Of a stretch of DNA of 64,000 bases, positions 16,069 to 24,980 are shown piece after piece. The stretch is from NCBI GenBank assembly GCA_965263325.1, contig CBDHGY010000002.1, forward strand, positions 434,001 through 498,000, written 5' to 3'. The stretch's first letter is position 1. Every line of letters begins with the position of its first letter. Origin of the DNA: CBDHGY01 sp965263325. Its GTDB lineage: Bacteria > Pseudomonadota > Alphaproteobacteria > Caulobacterales > Hyphomonadaceae. The notes beneath the pieces are model-generated. The model had not been told where the DNA came from. It was given only the letters and a program-made list of their open reading frames with translations, and did not search any database. A program made the translations under genes and the position numbers.

Positions 16069-16311
16069 ATGTCTGAACCAGAAAAAGAACAAAAGAAAGA
16101 CGGTTCGATTTTCGAAGACATCGTCGGTGAAGCTATATTGCAAGTCGCCCTCGAAGGTGCCAGCGATATAGTAAAGACTTCGGCCCAACTAGCGGAAGGC
16201 GCGAGCGAAGCTGTGCTCGGCGCTGTCTCGGCGAGTACAGAAGTTGCGGGGCAGGTTCTGGAAGGCGTTGTAAACGCGGCCGGTGATATCGCGTCAAATA
16301 TCGATCTGTAG
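16069..16311 (+). CDS. Small Ala/Ser-rich helical protein of unknown function
   Basis: An 80-residue protein I do not recognise. A charged N-terminus (MSEPEKEQKKDG) is followed by a long stretch rich in Ala, Ser, Val and Glu (VGEAILQVALEGASDIVKTS, VSASTEVAGQVLEG) that should form one or two amphipathic helices with small-residue heptads. It has no cysteine, no signal peptide and no transmembrane segment. AGGA eight bases before the ATG at 16069 supports this start over an upstream TTG at 16018. It stands 48 bases before the RsmB-like gene and could be its operon partner. A helix of this type could be membrane-surface or granule associated, but nothing here proves that. Confidence 0.65.
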   Translation: MSEPEKEQKKDGSIFEDIVGEAILQVALEGASDIVKTSAQLAEGASEAVLGAVSASTEVAGQVLEGVVNAAGDIASNIDL

Positions 16312-16359
16312 TAATATAATGCCTTTTCTGGCAGGACTTCCCGCGCTACGGGCGATTGA

Positions 16360-17670
16360 ATGAAATCAGGTGGAAAAATATCAGCCGCAATCGAAGTGCT
16401 CAGTGATGTGCTCACCCGGCATCAGCCAGTAAAATCAGCTGCCCGCGATTGGGGCAAGCGCGCGCGCTATGCTGGATCGAAGGATCGCGCCTGGGTCTCT
16501 GGACTGGTTCTTGATGCACTGCGTAAGCGTAATTCAATCGCCCACGCAATGGGCTCCAGTGAGCCGCGCGCACTCGTGCTTGGTGCCCTTTCTTTTAGTT
16601 GGGAATGGGATATCCGCCAGATCGACGACGCCATGGATGAGCAGCATGCGCCAGACCCTCTGACATTGGATGAACGCGAACGCCTCGTCATGGCTCCGGA
16701 CGTAACCGCTGCGCCGCACGTATCTGGCGACTTTCCAGAATGGATGTCACCGCATCTCACGCGCGTATTTGGCGAGCGTGCGGTGGTTGAGTGCCAGGCA
16801 ATGGCTGTGCGTGCGCCCGTGGATTTGCGTGTGAATACCCTGAAGGTAGATGCTGAAAAGGCTTCTGGTCCTTTGCGCTCTGCAAAGGCCAAAGCGTCCC
16901 CGCTGTTAAAGAACGCGTTTCATATCCCCGCGCCAGACCCATCACAGCGAGAGGCCTCTCTCCAATCCATCCCTGCCTATTCGAAAGGGTGGGTGGAAGT
17001 ACAGGACGCAGGTTCTCAGATTGCTGCCGCCGCTGCAAACGCGCAGCCTGGCGAGCAAGTGCTGGATTACTGCGCTGGCGGAGGCGGTAAAACGCTTGCC
17101 CTCGCGGCGATGATGCAAGGGAAGGGGCAGATCTTTGCCTATGATATCGATGGGCGCAGGCTGTCCGCTCTTATTCCCAGACTTAAAAGATCGGGCGCGC
17201 ACAATGTTCAGCTATGCCACCCGCGCGAACCGGAGCAATTGGAAGCTCTCTTAGGGCAAATGGACTGCGTCTTTGTTGATGCGCCTTGTACGGGTACCGG
17301 AACATGGCGCCGTCGCCCCGACAGCAAATGGCGAGTTAAAGCGACGGCGCTAGAGAAGCGCAATCAGGAACAGAGCACAATTTTAAACTCAGCGGCGGAG
17401 TTCGTTAAATCAGGCGGAAGGCTCGTATACGCAACGTGTTCGTTCCTGATTGAAGAAGACGAGGACCGCGTGAGCGAATTTCTTGGCGAACATACGGACT
17501 TCTCTCAAATTGATGCTGCTGAGGCTGCCATAGCTTCTGGGCTCTTAACCGAGGAGGGGGCAGGCAAAGTGCGCGCAGGTCGCGGGCCTGATGGATCGGT
17601 TAGGCTGACACCTTTGCGCGCAGGGACCGATGGGTTCTTTTTTGCTGTGCTTGAGCGGCGTCAATCTTAG
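16360..17670 (+). CDS. RsmB/NOP-family RNA (cytosine-5) methyltransferase
   Basis: A 436-residue class I SAM methyltransferase of the RsmB/NOL1/NOP2/Sun group that makes m5C in rRNA or tRNA. An N-terminal NusB-like helical region (about residues 1-130) precedes the catalytic domain. Motif I is VLDYCAGGGGKTLALA; the two catalytic cysteines lie in VDAPCTGTGTWRRRPD (motif IV) and VYATCSFLIEEDED (motif VI). QDAGSQIAA before motif I is also characteristic. Its position between guaB and guaA is conserved in Caulobacter-type genomes. The rRNA target (C967, as for RsmB, or another site) cannot be fixed from sequence. Confidence 0.9.
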   Translation: MKSGGKISAAIEVLSDVLTRHQPVKSAARDWGKRARYAGSKDRAWVSGLVLDALRKRNSIAHAMGSSEPRALVLGALSFSWEWDIRQIDDAMDEQHAPDPLTLDERERLVMAPDVTAAPHVSGDFPEWMSPHLTRVFGERAVVECQAMAVRAPVDLRVNTLKVDAEKASGPLRSAKAKASPLLKNAFHIPAPDPSQREASLQSIPAYSKGWVEVQDAGSQIAAAAANAQPGEQVLDYCAGGGGKTLALAAMMQGKGQIFAYDIDGRRLSALIPRLKRSGAHNVQLCHPREPEQLEALLGQMDCVFVDAPCTGTGTWRRRPDSKWRVKATALEKRNQEQSTILNSAAEFVKSGGRLVYATCSFLIEEDEDRVSEFLGEHTDFSQIDAAEAAIASGLLTEEGAGKVRAGRGPDGSVRLTPLRAGTDGFFFAVLERRQS

Positions 17671-17746
17671 CAATTAGATCTGCTCTACTTGTTAATTAAT
17701 CTCAAGACACCCAAATCGCTCTTGGAACTAAAAAAGGACATGGGAA

Positions 17747-18286
17747 ATGAAAACGCTCGCGCTGGTCGCCAGTAACTCAAGAAATTCGATTAATCGCAAA
17801 CTGCTTGAGTTCGCTTCGAGACTGCTGGAAAACATGGTCGAAACGAAGATTGAGCTGGTTTCCGTAAACGACTTTGATGCTCCGATGTATTCATTCGATA
17901 CTGAGAATGAAATCGGTATCCCTGAAGCAGCGAAAGAGCTGCGTAAAAAAATTGCTGACGCCGACAATATGCTCATCGCCTATGCGGAACATAATGGATC
18001 GTATGTTGCTGCTTATAAAAGTCTATTTGACTGGATGACCCGTATTGAGGGAAAGGTGTTTGCCGAAAAGCCTATGGTCATTATGGCCACATCGCCTGGA
18101 AAAGGCGGGGCAAGCAGCGTGCTTAAACAAGCAGAAACATCAGCACCTTTCTTTGGGGCGAACATTAAAGCGAGTTTCTCGCTGCCGTCATTTAACGGTA
18201 TGTTCGACTTAGAAACTGGTGAGATCAACGACGAGACACACAAAGCTGCGCTGCGGGATGCGTTAATGGCTTTGATCGAAGAATAG
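17747..18286 (+). CDS. NADPH-dependent FMN reductase-like flavoprotein
   Basis: A 179-residue flavodoxin-like protein. LALVASNSRNSINRKL is the FMN phosphate-binding loop of the NADPH-dependent FMN reductase/azoreductase group; YAEHNGSYVAAYKSLFDWM (substrate/FMN loop, normally P-E-Y-N-x-S) and MATSPGKGGASSVL follow. The family reduces quinones, chromate or azo compounds, or supplies FMNH2. The usual PEYNGS is AEHNGS here, which may alter flavin contacts. AAGGA about ten bases upstream supports the ATG. It lies alone between the RsmB-like gene and a membrane protein gene. Confidence 0.82.
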   Translation: MKTLALVASNSRNSINRKLLEFASRLLENMVETKIELVSVNDFDAPMYSFDTENEIGIPEAAKELRKKIADADNMLIAYAEHNGSYVAAYKSLFDWMTRIEGKVFAEKPMVIMATSPGKGGASSVLKQAETSAPFFGANIKASFSLPSFNGMFDLETGEINDETHKAALRDALMALIEE

Positions 18287-18393
18287 TTGTTAATGTAGTC
18301 CTAGTTCAAAAACGATAAATTCATGCCGATGTTAAAACGGATTTTTGCCTTGCGGCGATATCATAGCATTTGAATATCGGCGAAGGCGAGAAA

Positions 18394-19161
18394 GTGGCGA
18401 TTAAAACTAGCGGCAGCGTGACAACAATCACTCCGACACTCATCAAGTGGTGGGGGCTTGCAGCAATTTGTTTTGTGCTCGCGTCAGGCGTGATAAGCGT
18501 AATCGATACAGGCTTTGGTGGATTGCTTAATCTGCTGGGCATTTATTACGTCGTCGTTGGTAGCGGAAAGTTTCACAATTTACTCCTCAGCGAAGACGGT
18601 TTCAGTTATCGCAATCTGTTTTCAAAATTCGAGTATAGCTGGGACGAAGTGAGTAACTTCAGCTCATCAAGTGTTCAATCAAGCCCATTCGTCACTGTCA
18701 AAAAGGTCACATTCTCACTCGGAGAGGCCCCGCAGAGTTTTGCTGACAAGATCGGAAATGCTCTTAATGGACGAACGAAAGCAATGTTCGTGTTCGGGTT
18801 GGATCCAGACAAATTGGTCAAACTAATGGAGACGTACCGAACGTCTCGAGGGCCGGCGACGATCCGAAAAGCCTTGGAGGATTTGCTGCCATCAAGCCCT
18901 GCGTCAGATCACTCGCCAACGCCTCGAGCGTCCGCTCAGTCTAGCGAAATCGCGGATATGGCGAAAACGGTGCTCAATACGAAGGTCAGCGAGTTGGGGC
19001 GACAGCAGCGTGCGCCTAAAGTGACAAAACCCGGGCGATCTCAACCGCTTCAAAAGCGTAATCGACCGGCAGTATCGCCGCGAAAGATGGTACCGCGTGA
19101 GCATACCCCGCTGGTTCAAGAAGGCTTTAAATTGTTTGGGCGCCGTCCCCAAAGCGACTAA
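18394..19161 (+). CDS. Membrane protein with PH-like domain and basic disordered tail
   Basis: A 255-residue protein I cannot assign to a named family. Two hydrophobic segments near the N-terminus (WWGLAAICFVLASGVISVI and GFGGLLNLLGIYYVVVG) probably form a membrane hairpin. They are followed by a region with the look of a bacterial PH-like domain (LLLSEDGFSYRNLFSKFEYSWDEVSNF, then a strand with VTVKKVTFSL). The last 90 residues are Ser/Pro/Arg/Lys-rich and probably disordered (SPASDHSPTPRASAQ, KPGRSQPLQKRNRP). A TTG at 18370 is possible, but the GTG at 18394 has AAGG seven bases upstream. It ends 59 bases before guaA. Confidence 0.65.
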   Translation: MAIKTSGSVTTITPTLIKWWGLAAICFVLASGVISVIDTGFGGLLNLLGIYYVVVGSGKFHNLLLSEDGFSYRNLFSKFEYSWDEVSNFSSSSVQSSPFVTVKKVTFSLGEAPQSFADKIGNALNGRTKAMFVFGLDPDKLVKLMETYRTSRGPATIRKALEDLLPSSPASDHSPTPRASAQSSEIADMAKTVLNTKVSELGRQQRAPKVTKPGRSQPLQKRNRPAVSPRKMVPREHTPLVQEGFKLFGRRPQSD

Positions 19162-19185
19162 CCCCGTCGAATTACGATTGCCCTA

Positions 19186-19213
19186 TTGCCCTTACTTGGC
19201 AGACTCGGCTACA
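19186..19213 (+). promoter_or_regulatory. Candidate promoter for a leaderless guaA mRNA
   Basis: TTGCCC (19186-19191) and GCTACA (19208-19213) are spaced by 16 bases. A start seven bases past the -10 falls at about 19220, directly at the guaA ATG (19221). No Shine-Dalgarno precedes the ATG, which fits a leaderless message. A second TTGCCC lies at 19178-19183. Confidence 0.4.
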
Positions 19214-19220
19214 CCGCGCC

Positions 19221-20783
19221 ATGGAAACTAGAAAACATGAGCGCGCCCTTATTGTGGACTTTGGCTCGCAGGTGACCCAGCTCATCGCGCGCCGACTTCG
19301 CGAAAGTGGTGTTTACTGCGAAATTCACCCGTTCAACAAAGTAGATCAAGCGTTTCTGCAGTCCTACGACCCACAAGCTGTCGTATTGTCAGGTGGCCCA
19401 GCGAGCGTAACGACGGATGATAGTCCTCGCGCAGATGACAGCATATTCGAGCTCGGCGTTCCCGTTCTTGGAATTTGTTACGGCCAGCAGGTCATGATGG
19501 CACAACTCGGCGGGAAAGTTGAAAGTGGAACCTCGCGCGAATTCGGGCGTGCATTTATTGAGCGTGTCGTTGATGATCCGATTTTAGAGGGGCTGTTTAA
19601 GGATCCAGAGGGTGAACAAGTGTGGATGAGCCATGGCGATCATGTCGCGGACATGGCGCAAGGTTTTCAAGTGATTGCGAAGTCACCGGGTGCGCCATAC
19701 GCCGTTATTGGTGACCCTGATAGAAAGTTTTACGGTACGCAGTTCCATCCTGAAGTTGTACATACTCTGAGTGGATCCAAACTGCTTCAGAACTTCACGC
19801 ACAAAATATCAGGCCTTAAAGGCGATTGGACAATGGCCGCATACCGCGAAGAAGCGGTTGCGAAGATTCGCGCGCAGGTAGGGAGTGGTAAAGTCATTTG
19901 CGGCTTGTCGGGCGGGGTGGATAGTTCCGTCGCTGCCGTTCTCATCCACGAAGCAATTGGTGACCAACTTACGTGTGTCTATGTGGATCACGGTTTAATG
20001 CGCATGAATGAGTCAGAGCAAGTGGTAGGGGTGTTTCGAGATCACTACAACATCCCTCTCATTCCCGTAGATGCATCTGAATTGTTTTTGGGGGAGCTGA
20101 GCGGCGTTTCCGATCCTGAGCGTAAACGAAAAATCATCGGCAAGCTCTTCATTGATGTGTTCGAAGAAGAAGCGAACAAGATCGGCGGGGCAGATTTTCT
20201 GGCACAAGGCACGCTTTACCCGGATGTCATTGAAAGCGTCAGCGCAATTGGTGGGCCATCCGTAACAATCAAGTCGCACCACAATGTTGGCGGGCTGCCG
20301 GAGCGCATGAATATGAAACTGGTTGAGCCTCTCCGCGATTTATTCAAAGATGAAGTGCGCGCGCTTGGCAGAGAACTTGGATTACCTGAAGCCTTTGTTG
20401 GTCGCCATCCATTTCCGGGGCCGGGACTTGCCATTCGAATCCCAGGAGAGATTACCCGCGAAAAAGCTGATACATTACGCAAAGCTGACGCGATATACAT
20501 CGAAGAAATAAAGGCCGCCGGTCTCTATGATGAGATTTGGCAGGCGTTTTGTGTGCTGCTTCCGGTGAATACCGTGGGTGTGATGGGTGACGAACGTACA
20601 TATGAAAGCGTTCTTGCGCTGCGTGCTGTCACCTCTACCGACGGTATGACAGCCGATTATTACCCCTATGACCACGCATTTTTGGGCCGGGTTGCAACTC
20701 GTATCATCAATGAGGTGAAGGGCGTCAACCGGGTTGTCTATGACGTTACATCAAAACCACCCGGCACGATTGAGTGGGAATAA
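19221..20783 (+). CDS. guaA: GMP synthase (glutamine-hydrolysing)
   Basis: GuaA aminates XMP to GMP using glutamine and ATP. The N-terminal class I glutamine amidotransferase domain has the nucleophile Cys in LGICYGQQ and the His-Glu pair in QFHPEVVHT. The ATP-pyrophosphatase P-loop SGGVDSSVAA starts the synthetase domain, and the C-terminal dimerisation domain has GRHPFPGPGLAIR, YPYDHAFL and the terminal SKPPGTIEWE found in nearly all GuaA proteins. Length 520 residues, normal. There is no ribosome-binding site directly before the ATG. Its 3' end faces the WS/DGAT gene with 36 bases between and no clear terminator. Confidence 0.98.
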   Translation: METRKHERALIVDFGSQVTQLIARRLRESGVYCEIHPFNKVDQAFLQSYDPQAVVLSGGPASVTTDDSPRADDSIFELGVPVLGICYGQQVMMAQLGGKVESGTSREFGRAFIERVVDDPILEGLFKDPEGEQVWMSHGDHVADMAQGFQVIAKSPGAPYAVIGDPDRKFYGTQFHPEVVHTLSGSKLLQNFTHKISGLKGDWTMAAYREEAVAKIRAQVGSGKVICGLSGGVDSSVAAVLIHEAIGDQLTCVYVDHGLMRMNESEQVVGVFRDHYNIPLIPVDASELFLGELSGVSDPERKRKIIGKLFIDVFEEEANKIGGADFLAQGTLYPDVIESVSAIGGPSVTIKSHHNVGGLPERMNMKLVEPLRDLFKDEVRALGRELGLPEAFVGRHPFPGPGLAIRIPGEITREKADTLRKADAIYIEEIKAAGLYDEIWQAFCVLLPVNTVGVMGDERTYESVLALRAVTSTDGMTADYYPYDHAFLGRVATRIINEVKGVNRVVYDVTSKPPGTIEWE

Positions 20784-20819
20784 GGGACCAGACTGATTGC
20801 TACGAAGATGAAATGCTGA

Positions 20820-22445
20820 CTAAGCGGTCGGCCTCGCAGAACCATTGGCTTTTGCTGCCACCTTCTTTTTAGTTGCAGACTTCTTCTTTGCCGCAGGTTT
20901 TGTCTTCGCTTTTGACTTGGTGGTGGCAACTTTAGATGACGGCGCTTTTTTTCTTGTCTTATGGAAGGAAGGTGATCCAGGAGCTTTTTTTCGTTTTCCC
21001 GCACTTTTGGTGGAACTGGACTTTGTCTTGCGTGTTGCTGCTTGTTTCAACTCAGCAAGCGCCCTGCGCAAGCAATCCATGAAGAATGGCGTATCGGGCA
21101 TGATTTGCCGGGTCGTCGTGATCGAAAATGCTAGCTTGCCATTATAACTGGGTGTCGCGATGAAGAGGCCCATTCCTCCACCAATCGGTGCCATTCCAAA
21201 GGCATCAGTAACTTCCGCGCCGCAGAAATATACTGGGAATTGTACGCCGGGCACATTTGATACAAACGCGTTACACACCCGATCAGCGCCGCCCATTTGA
21301 ATAAGGATTGGGCTAAGAGCCGACAGCGTTGCAGCTGGAACATGTTGACTGAGATCCGTGGCAACCCGTGAAGCAAGCCCGGATTTTTGCGCTTTTGCGC
21401 TTTGTGAGGCCCGCACAATTGATTTCAGTCTATCTACAGGATTTGCGATGTTCGAAAATACCGGCAGCGACATTGCTGACACTTCATTCCCGTCTGCGCC
21501 GGAGATTGCATCGCTGTTGATGCGTTTGTTTACTGGCGCTGTGATCACAAGTGATTCAGACGGAAGCTCTTTCTTGGATTCCAGATACTCACGCATCGCG
21601 CCGCCGACAACAGCAAGCACAACATCGTTGATTTTTGCTTCGCCAAACGATTTTGCGATCATCTTGAAGTCAGCAAGGTCGAAAGAGACAGCATCAAAAG
21701 CGCGGTTAGGCGATACGGCCCCGTTAAACCGCGTTGTTGGAACTTTTGCTTGCGCATCGTTACGCTTGAGAACACTTCGGGCGGCGGCCTTTGCAACGGT
21801 TGGCGTCAGATTAAACGCCGCGCGTGCAAGTTTTACCGGGGCTGTAATATTGTTGAGCGCCGCTTTTGTGGCGACGATGGGCGCAGAAACAGATGTTTCT
21901 CTGATCAGAGCCTTGCCGACGGGCGGCGGTATGATCGCTGGACCATCAATCCCAAGATCCATCATTGAAAACATAAATTTCTGTGCGCTGGTCCCATCCA
22001 CTGCCGCGTGATGCATCTTCAGAAGGATCGCAAAAGAACCGGGTTTTATTCCTTCAATATTGTCGAGCCCCTCTGTAACGTGCATCTCCCAGAGGGGACG
22101 GCTCATATCAAGCGGACGAGAGTGGAAGCGTGCAATGTGAATACAAAGCTGACGCCAATCAGCAGGTTCTGGTAGCCGGCTATGGCGGACATGATATTCG
22201 AGTTCAAAATGCGGGTCTTCCACCCAATAAGGGAAGTCTACGTCGAATGGCAGCCGCATAAGCTTCTGGCTGAATATTGGAGAGTTTGAGAGACGGTCCT
22301 CTACTTTGGACAAAATGCTTTTAAACCGGATCGGTTGTTCCGGAGCCGTGGACTGATCACAAATTAGTATCGATGTGAGGTGCGAGGCGATCTTGCCGTC
22401 TTCCATAAATAGGAATTGCGCGTCTTGCGGTTTAAGCTGTTTCAT
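20820..22445 (-). CDS. Wax ester synthase/diacylglycerol acyltransferase with histone-like basic tail
   Basis: A bifunctional WS/DGAT acyltransferase of 541 residues, making wax esters or triacylglycerol from acyl-CoA. The start MKQLKPQDAQFLFMED matches the family N-terminus; the active site HHAAVDG (residues 145-151), PLWEMH (117-122) and the C-terminal-domain motif NDVVLAVVGGAMREYL are present. A GTG at 22487 is in frame but lacks a ribosome site. After the normal domain end, about 74 residues (encoded by 20823-21044) form a tail with 21 Lys, 4 Arg and no acidic residue, rich in Ala, Ser and Thr (KAPSSKVATTKSKAKTKP, AAKKKSATKKKVAAKA), like histone H1 or AlgP/PhaF tails. It is the last gene of a minus-strand glycerolipid cluster. 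Confidence 0.92.
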   Translation of the reverse strand: MKQLKPQDAQFLFMEDGKIASHLTSILICDQSTAPEQPIRFKSILSKVEDRLSNSPIFSQKLMRLPFDVDFPYWVEDPHFELEYHVRHSRLPEPADWRQLCIHIARFHSRPLDMSRPLWEMHVTEGLDNIEGIKPGSFAILLKMHHAAVDGTSAQKFMFSMMDLGIDGPAIIPPPVGKALIRETSVSAPIVATKAALNNITAPVKLARAAFNLTPTVAKAAARSVLKRNDAQAKVPTTRFNGAVSPNRAFDAVSFDLADFKMIAKSFGEAKINDVVLAVVGGAMREYLESKKELPSESLVITAPVNKRINSDAISGADGNEVSAMSLPVFSNIANPVDRLKSIVRASQSAKAQKSGLASRVATDLSQHVPAATLSALSPILIQMGGADRVCNAFVSNVPGVQFPVYFCGAEVTDAFGMAPIGGGMGLFIATPSYNGKLAFSITTTRQIMPDTPFFMDCLRRALAELKQAATRKTKSSSTKSAGKRKKAPGSPSFHKTRKKAPSSKVATTKSKAKTKPAAKKKSATKKKVAAKANGSARPTA

Positions 22446-22529
22446 GACTGTCCGCCAATCGTTTGGTCCGAGCGTTCGTTTTGGCACACTTGTGTTTGAG
22501 TATGCTAAATCCGTTTGATCAAAATTGAT

Positions 22530-24980
22530 CTATTCGCTTCCTACAACACTCAGCACCGCTGCCCTAGACTCTTCGCGTGGTTCGAGACGTTTTTGTTCTA
22601 CGATTTCACTTATTCGGCGAAGTTTGGCCGTGATATCATTGAGATCCCGAACAAATCCCATGCGCGCCGCTTTCATATCTGTCCCTCCTCGAACGAGGCC
22701 GCGATTTGAGGCAAGTTTGAAACCATTGGAGAACATGAGTTTGCCGATAGATTCTTCGCTACTGATCCGGCGTTGGAGATATGCCTGCTTGCCCAGTTTT
22801 AGCGCCCCGGCGACTATGTCAGTTTCTTCGAGTGCTAGAGAACCATCTTCAGCCAGTATGACGTCGGCCACGATTGAGTACGCCTCGGCGAACGGTCGCA
22901 AGACGGAATGGGCAACATGGAAATCCATGTCTTTCAATAAATCAATCGCACCGCCTCCAGCGATTTTGGCCTTCCAATTGGAGTCCAAGCGGGAGATTTC
23001 ATCTTCGATTTCACTCCTGAATTGATCGAGCTCTGGATAGAAGAATTCGAACTTGAATATATCCCTTAAGGCGACAACCTGTTCCCAAAACGTGTCGTTT
23101 GCTTTTGCGCCGGGAGAGTCGCTTACTTTAATCAGCGCCAATTCTATAATGGCTTTGTTCACAAAGAAGTGGATCGCGTTGTTTCTATAGTAGCTTGCTT
23201 CAAAGTGCTTTCCATTCGCGATCGAATAGACAAACTCGACACCACCTTCATAACGGGTCACCACACCGATTTCTCGCATGGCGCGGGCAACATCACGAAC
23301 TTTCTCAATATCGACCTCCTGCAATTCGTCAGTGAGAGGAAGCTCGCGTTCAATCGCCCAATTTCGGATAGCCCACATTTCTTCGCTGCATTCCTGCTCG
23401 GTCAGGGCTTTCGGTGCTGCGCCCGTTAGAACAAGCGCAAGAATTGAAGAAGGCGTAATTGGGGTAACATTATTTGCGCTAACTGAAGCTTCAAAGGCAA
23501 GCTTTTGCAAAGCTATGGAGAATTGCTCGCCGCCGCCTTCGAACGCGGATGTGAATTCCTCGGACGTTGTATCAACAACAACAGGTTCTCCAAGACCAAG
23601 AGAGATACGGCCGAGCGGTTTGCGAAGGCTGCGAAGATAGTCTGCAAACCAGGTAATACTTTCCTTCCGCTTTTTAGCGCCAGACTGTTCACGTGCATAA
23701 TCCCCGAGCTCTGCAATCAAATCATAGTAGATAGAAATAGGCACGATTGTTAGGTTCTGCATATTCTCTTTTGCGGCCGCCTCAACGACGTACTTTAGAA
23801 TGCCATATCGCGGAGGCATGAGTTTACCGTTTCGAGAGCGCGTTCCCTCGAGTGCCCAAGAAACAGGAAAGCGTTTTTCGAGTAGCCATGTAAGATAATG
23901 CTGAAGCACGGCCTTATAAACAACGCTCTCCATTTTGCGCCGAATAAAGATCGTGCCAGCTCTGCGCATGAGGTAACCCATGCCGAAGAATGCCATATTA
24001 TCGCCGCCAACCAAATGAACGAGTGGAAAGTGGGCGTCTTGGCTCGCCGTTAACATTGCAGGGCCATCGATATGTGTCTTGTGAGTCCAGACCAAAGCTG
24101 TCGGCCGCGTCAGGGCGAGTTCTCTAATCTCCGCCATGCGCTCTTCGTCAAAAACAAGTTTTTCGTCATAACCAAGCTGGCAGACCTTTCGAAAGAATAC
24201 ACGGCTAAACGCGACATGCGGAGCTTGTACGTTCGGCACCAGTTCTTTTAGACAATCGCGTGCTTCGGCTTGGACATCTTCGAGTTCGCGGCCCGTTGAT
24301 CGGGCAATGTCTTGCAGCTGCGCTTGAAAAATGGGTCGTCCCCAGATCGAGCGCTGAACGTAACGGGGGTATTTAATCGTCTGGCCCGTGGCGATGCGAG
24401 AATCGCGCTCGATCGTAATTGCAGCCTGAAGGGCGACAAAATTTGCGAGTGCCTGTAGGTCGGTGCGGGCAGGCGGGAGTGTTTCGCCAGACATTTTATC
24501 GTATCTGGCTTGTAGAGCTTTACGCGTTCCAAACTCGCCGACAATAATCGCCGCGCGCTCTGGCGTCTTTCGTATCGCGGCTGCTTGCCGGCGATCTGAA
24601 TCTACGAGCTTCATCCAGCGCCGAATGTCACGCCAACCTTGGTGGTCGGAGCGGAGGGGTTTCCAAACGATGCCAATCGGTGTGATGTCGAGGGACTCAG
24701 AGACCGAAAGTCCTTCAACCATGCCGGAATGTTCGAGATGGTCAGCGTTATCGGCTGAGGAAAACCAGGCAACCAGAGGCCGATCAATTTCTGCAAAATG
24801 AGAGATTGTGTTGTCTAGATACTCCTGAAGGATTTTACGCTCAGTTTGCGTGTTGGCAAACATCGCAAATAATTGGGGTCGACCCGGTCGTTTAGGCGGC
24901 TGGCCATAAATTTCTACGCCGCTTTTCAGTGTGCCACTTGGTTCAGGACGATAGGTCATCTCATTTTTATCCAGGGTCAT
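22530..24980 (-). CDS. plsB: Glycerol-3-phosphate 1-O-acyltransferase (PlsB)
   Basis: A membrane-associated enzyme that places the first acyl chain on sn-glycerol 3-phosphate. All acyltransferase blocks are visible in order: HKTHIDGP (block I, HX4D), GTIFIRR (block II), ALEGTRSRNGKLMPP (block III) and IVPISIYYD (block IV). The length of about 816 residues fits the PlsB class and is far longer than PlsY or PlsC. The start is uncertain: the ATG at 24980 overlaps the end of gpsA by 14 bases, and one at 24959 lies just after it; the frame continues open further into gpsA. It directly follows gpsA, which makes its substrate. Confidence 0.92.
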   Translation of the reverse strand: MTLDKNEMTYRPEPSGTLKSGVEIYGQPPKRPGRPQLFAMFANTQTERKILQEYLDNTISHFAEIDRPLVAWFSSADNADHLEHSGMVEGLSVSESLDITPIGIVWKPLRSDHQGWRDIRRWMKLVDSDRRQAAAIRKTPERAAIIVGEFGTRKALQARYDKMSGETLPPARTDLQALANFVALQAAITIERDSRIATGQTIKYPRYVQRSIWGRPIFQAQLQDIARSTGRELEDVQAEARDCLKELVPNVQAPHVAFSRVFFRKVCQLGYDEKLVFDEERMAEIRELALTRPTALVWTHKTHIDGPAMLTASQDAHFPLVHLVGGDNMAFFGMGYLMRRAGTIFIRRKMESVVYKAVLQHYLTWLLEKRFPVSWALEGTRSRNGKLMPPRYGILKYVVEAAAKENMQNLTIVPISIYYDLIAELGDYAREQSGAKKRKESITWFADYLRSLRKPLGRISLGLGEPVVVDTTSEEFTSAFEGGGEQFSIALQKLAFEASVSANNVTPITPSSILALVLTGAAPKALTEQECSEEMWAIRNWAIERELPLTDELQEVDIEKVRDVARAMREIGVVTRYEGGVEFVYSIANGKHFEASYYRNNAIHFFVNKAIIELALIKVSDSPGAKANDTFWEQVVALRDIFKFEFFYPELDQFRSEIEDEISRLDSNWKAKIAGGGAIDLLKDMDFHVAHSVLRPFAEAYSIVADVILAEDGSLALEETDIVAGALKLGKQAYLQRRISSEESIGKLMFSNGFKLASNRGLVRGGTDMKAARMGFVRDLNDITAKLRRISEIVEQKRLEPREESRAAVLSVVGSE

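Noticed and set aside
17690..17705. TTAATTAA near 17693 as a CtrA-type box
   Set aside because: CtrA sites need TTAA-N7-TTAA spacing; these half-sites are directly adjacent and the location upstream of a flavoprotein gene gives no further support.
21358..22011. Plus-strand open frame of 217 codons inside the WS/DGAT gene
   Set aside because: The opposite strand encodes the clear acyltransferase with active site HHAAVDG; the plus frame has no recognisable motif.
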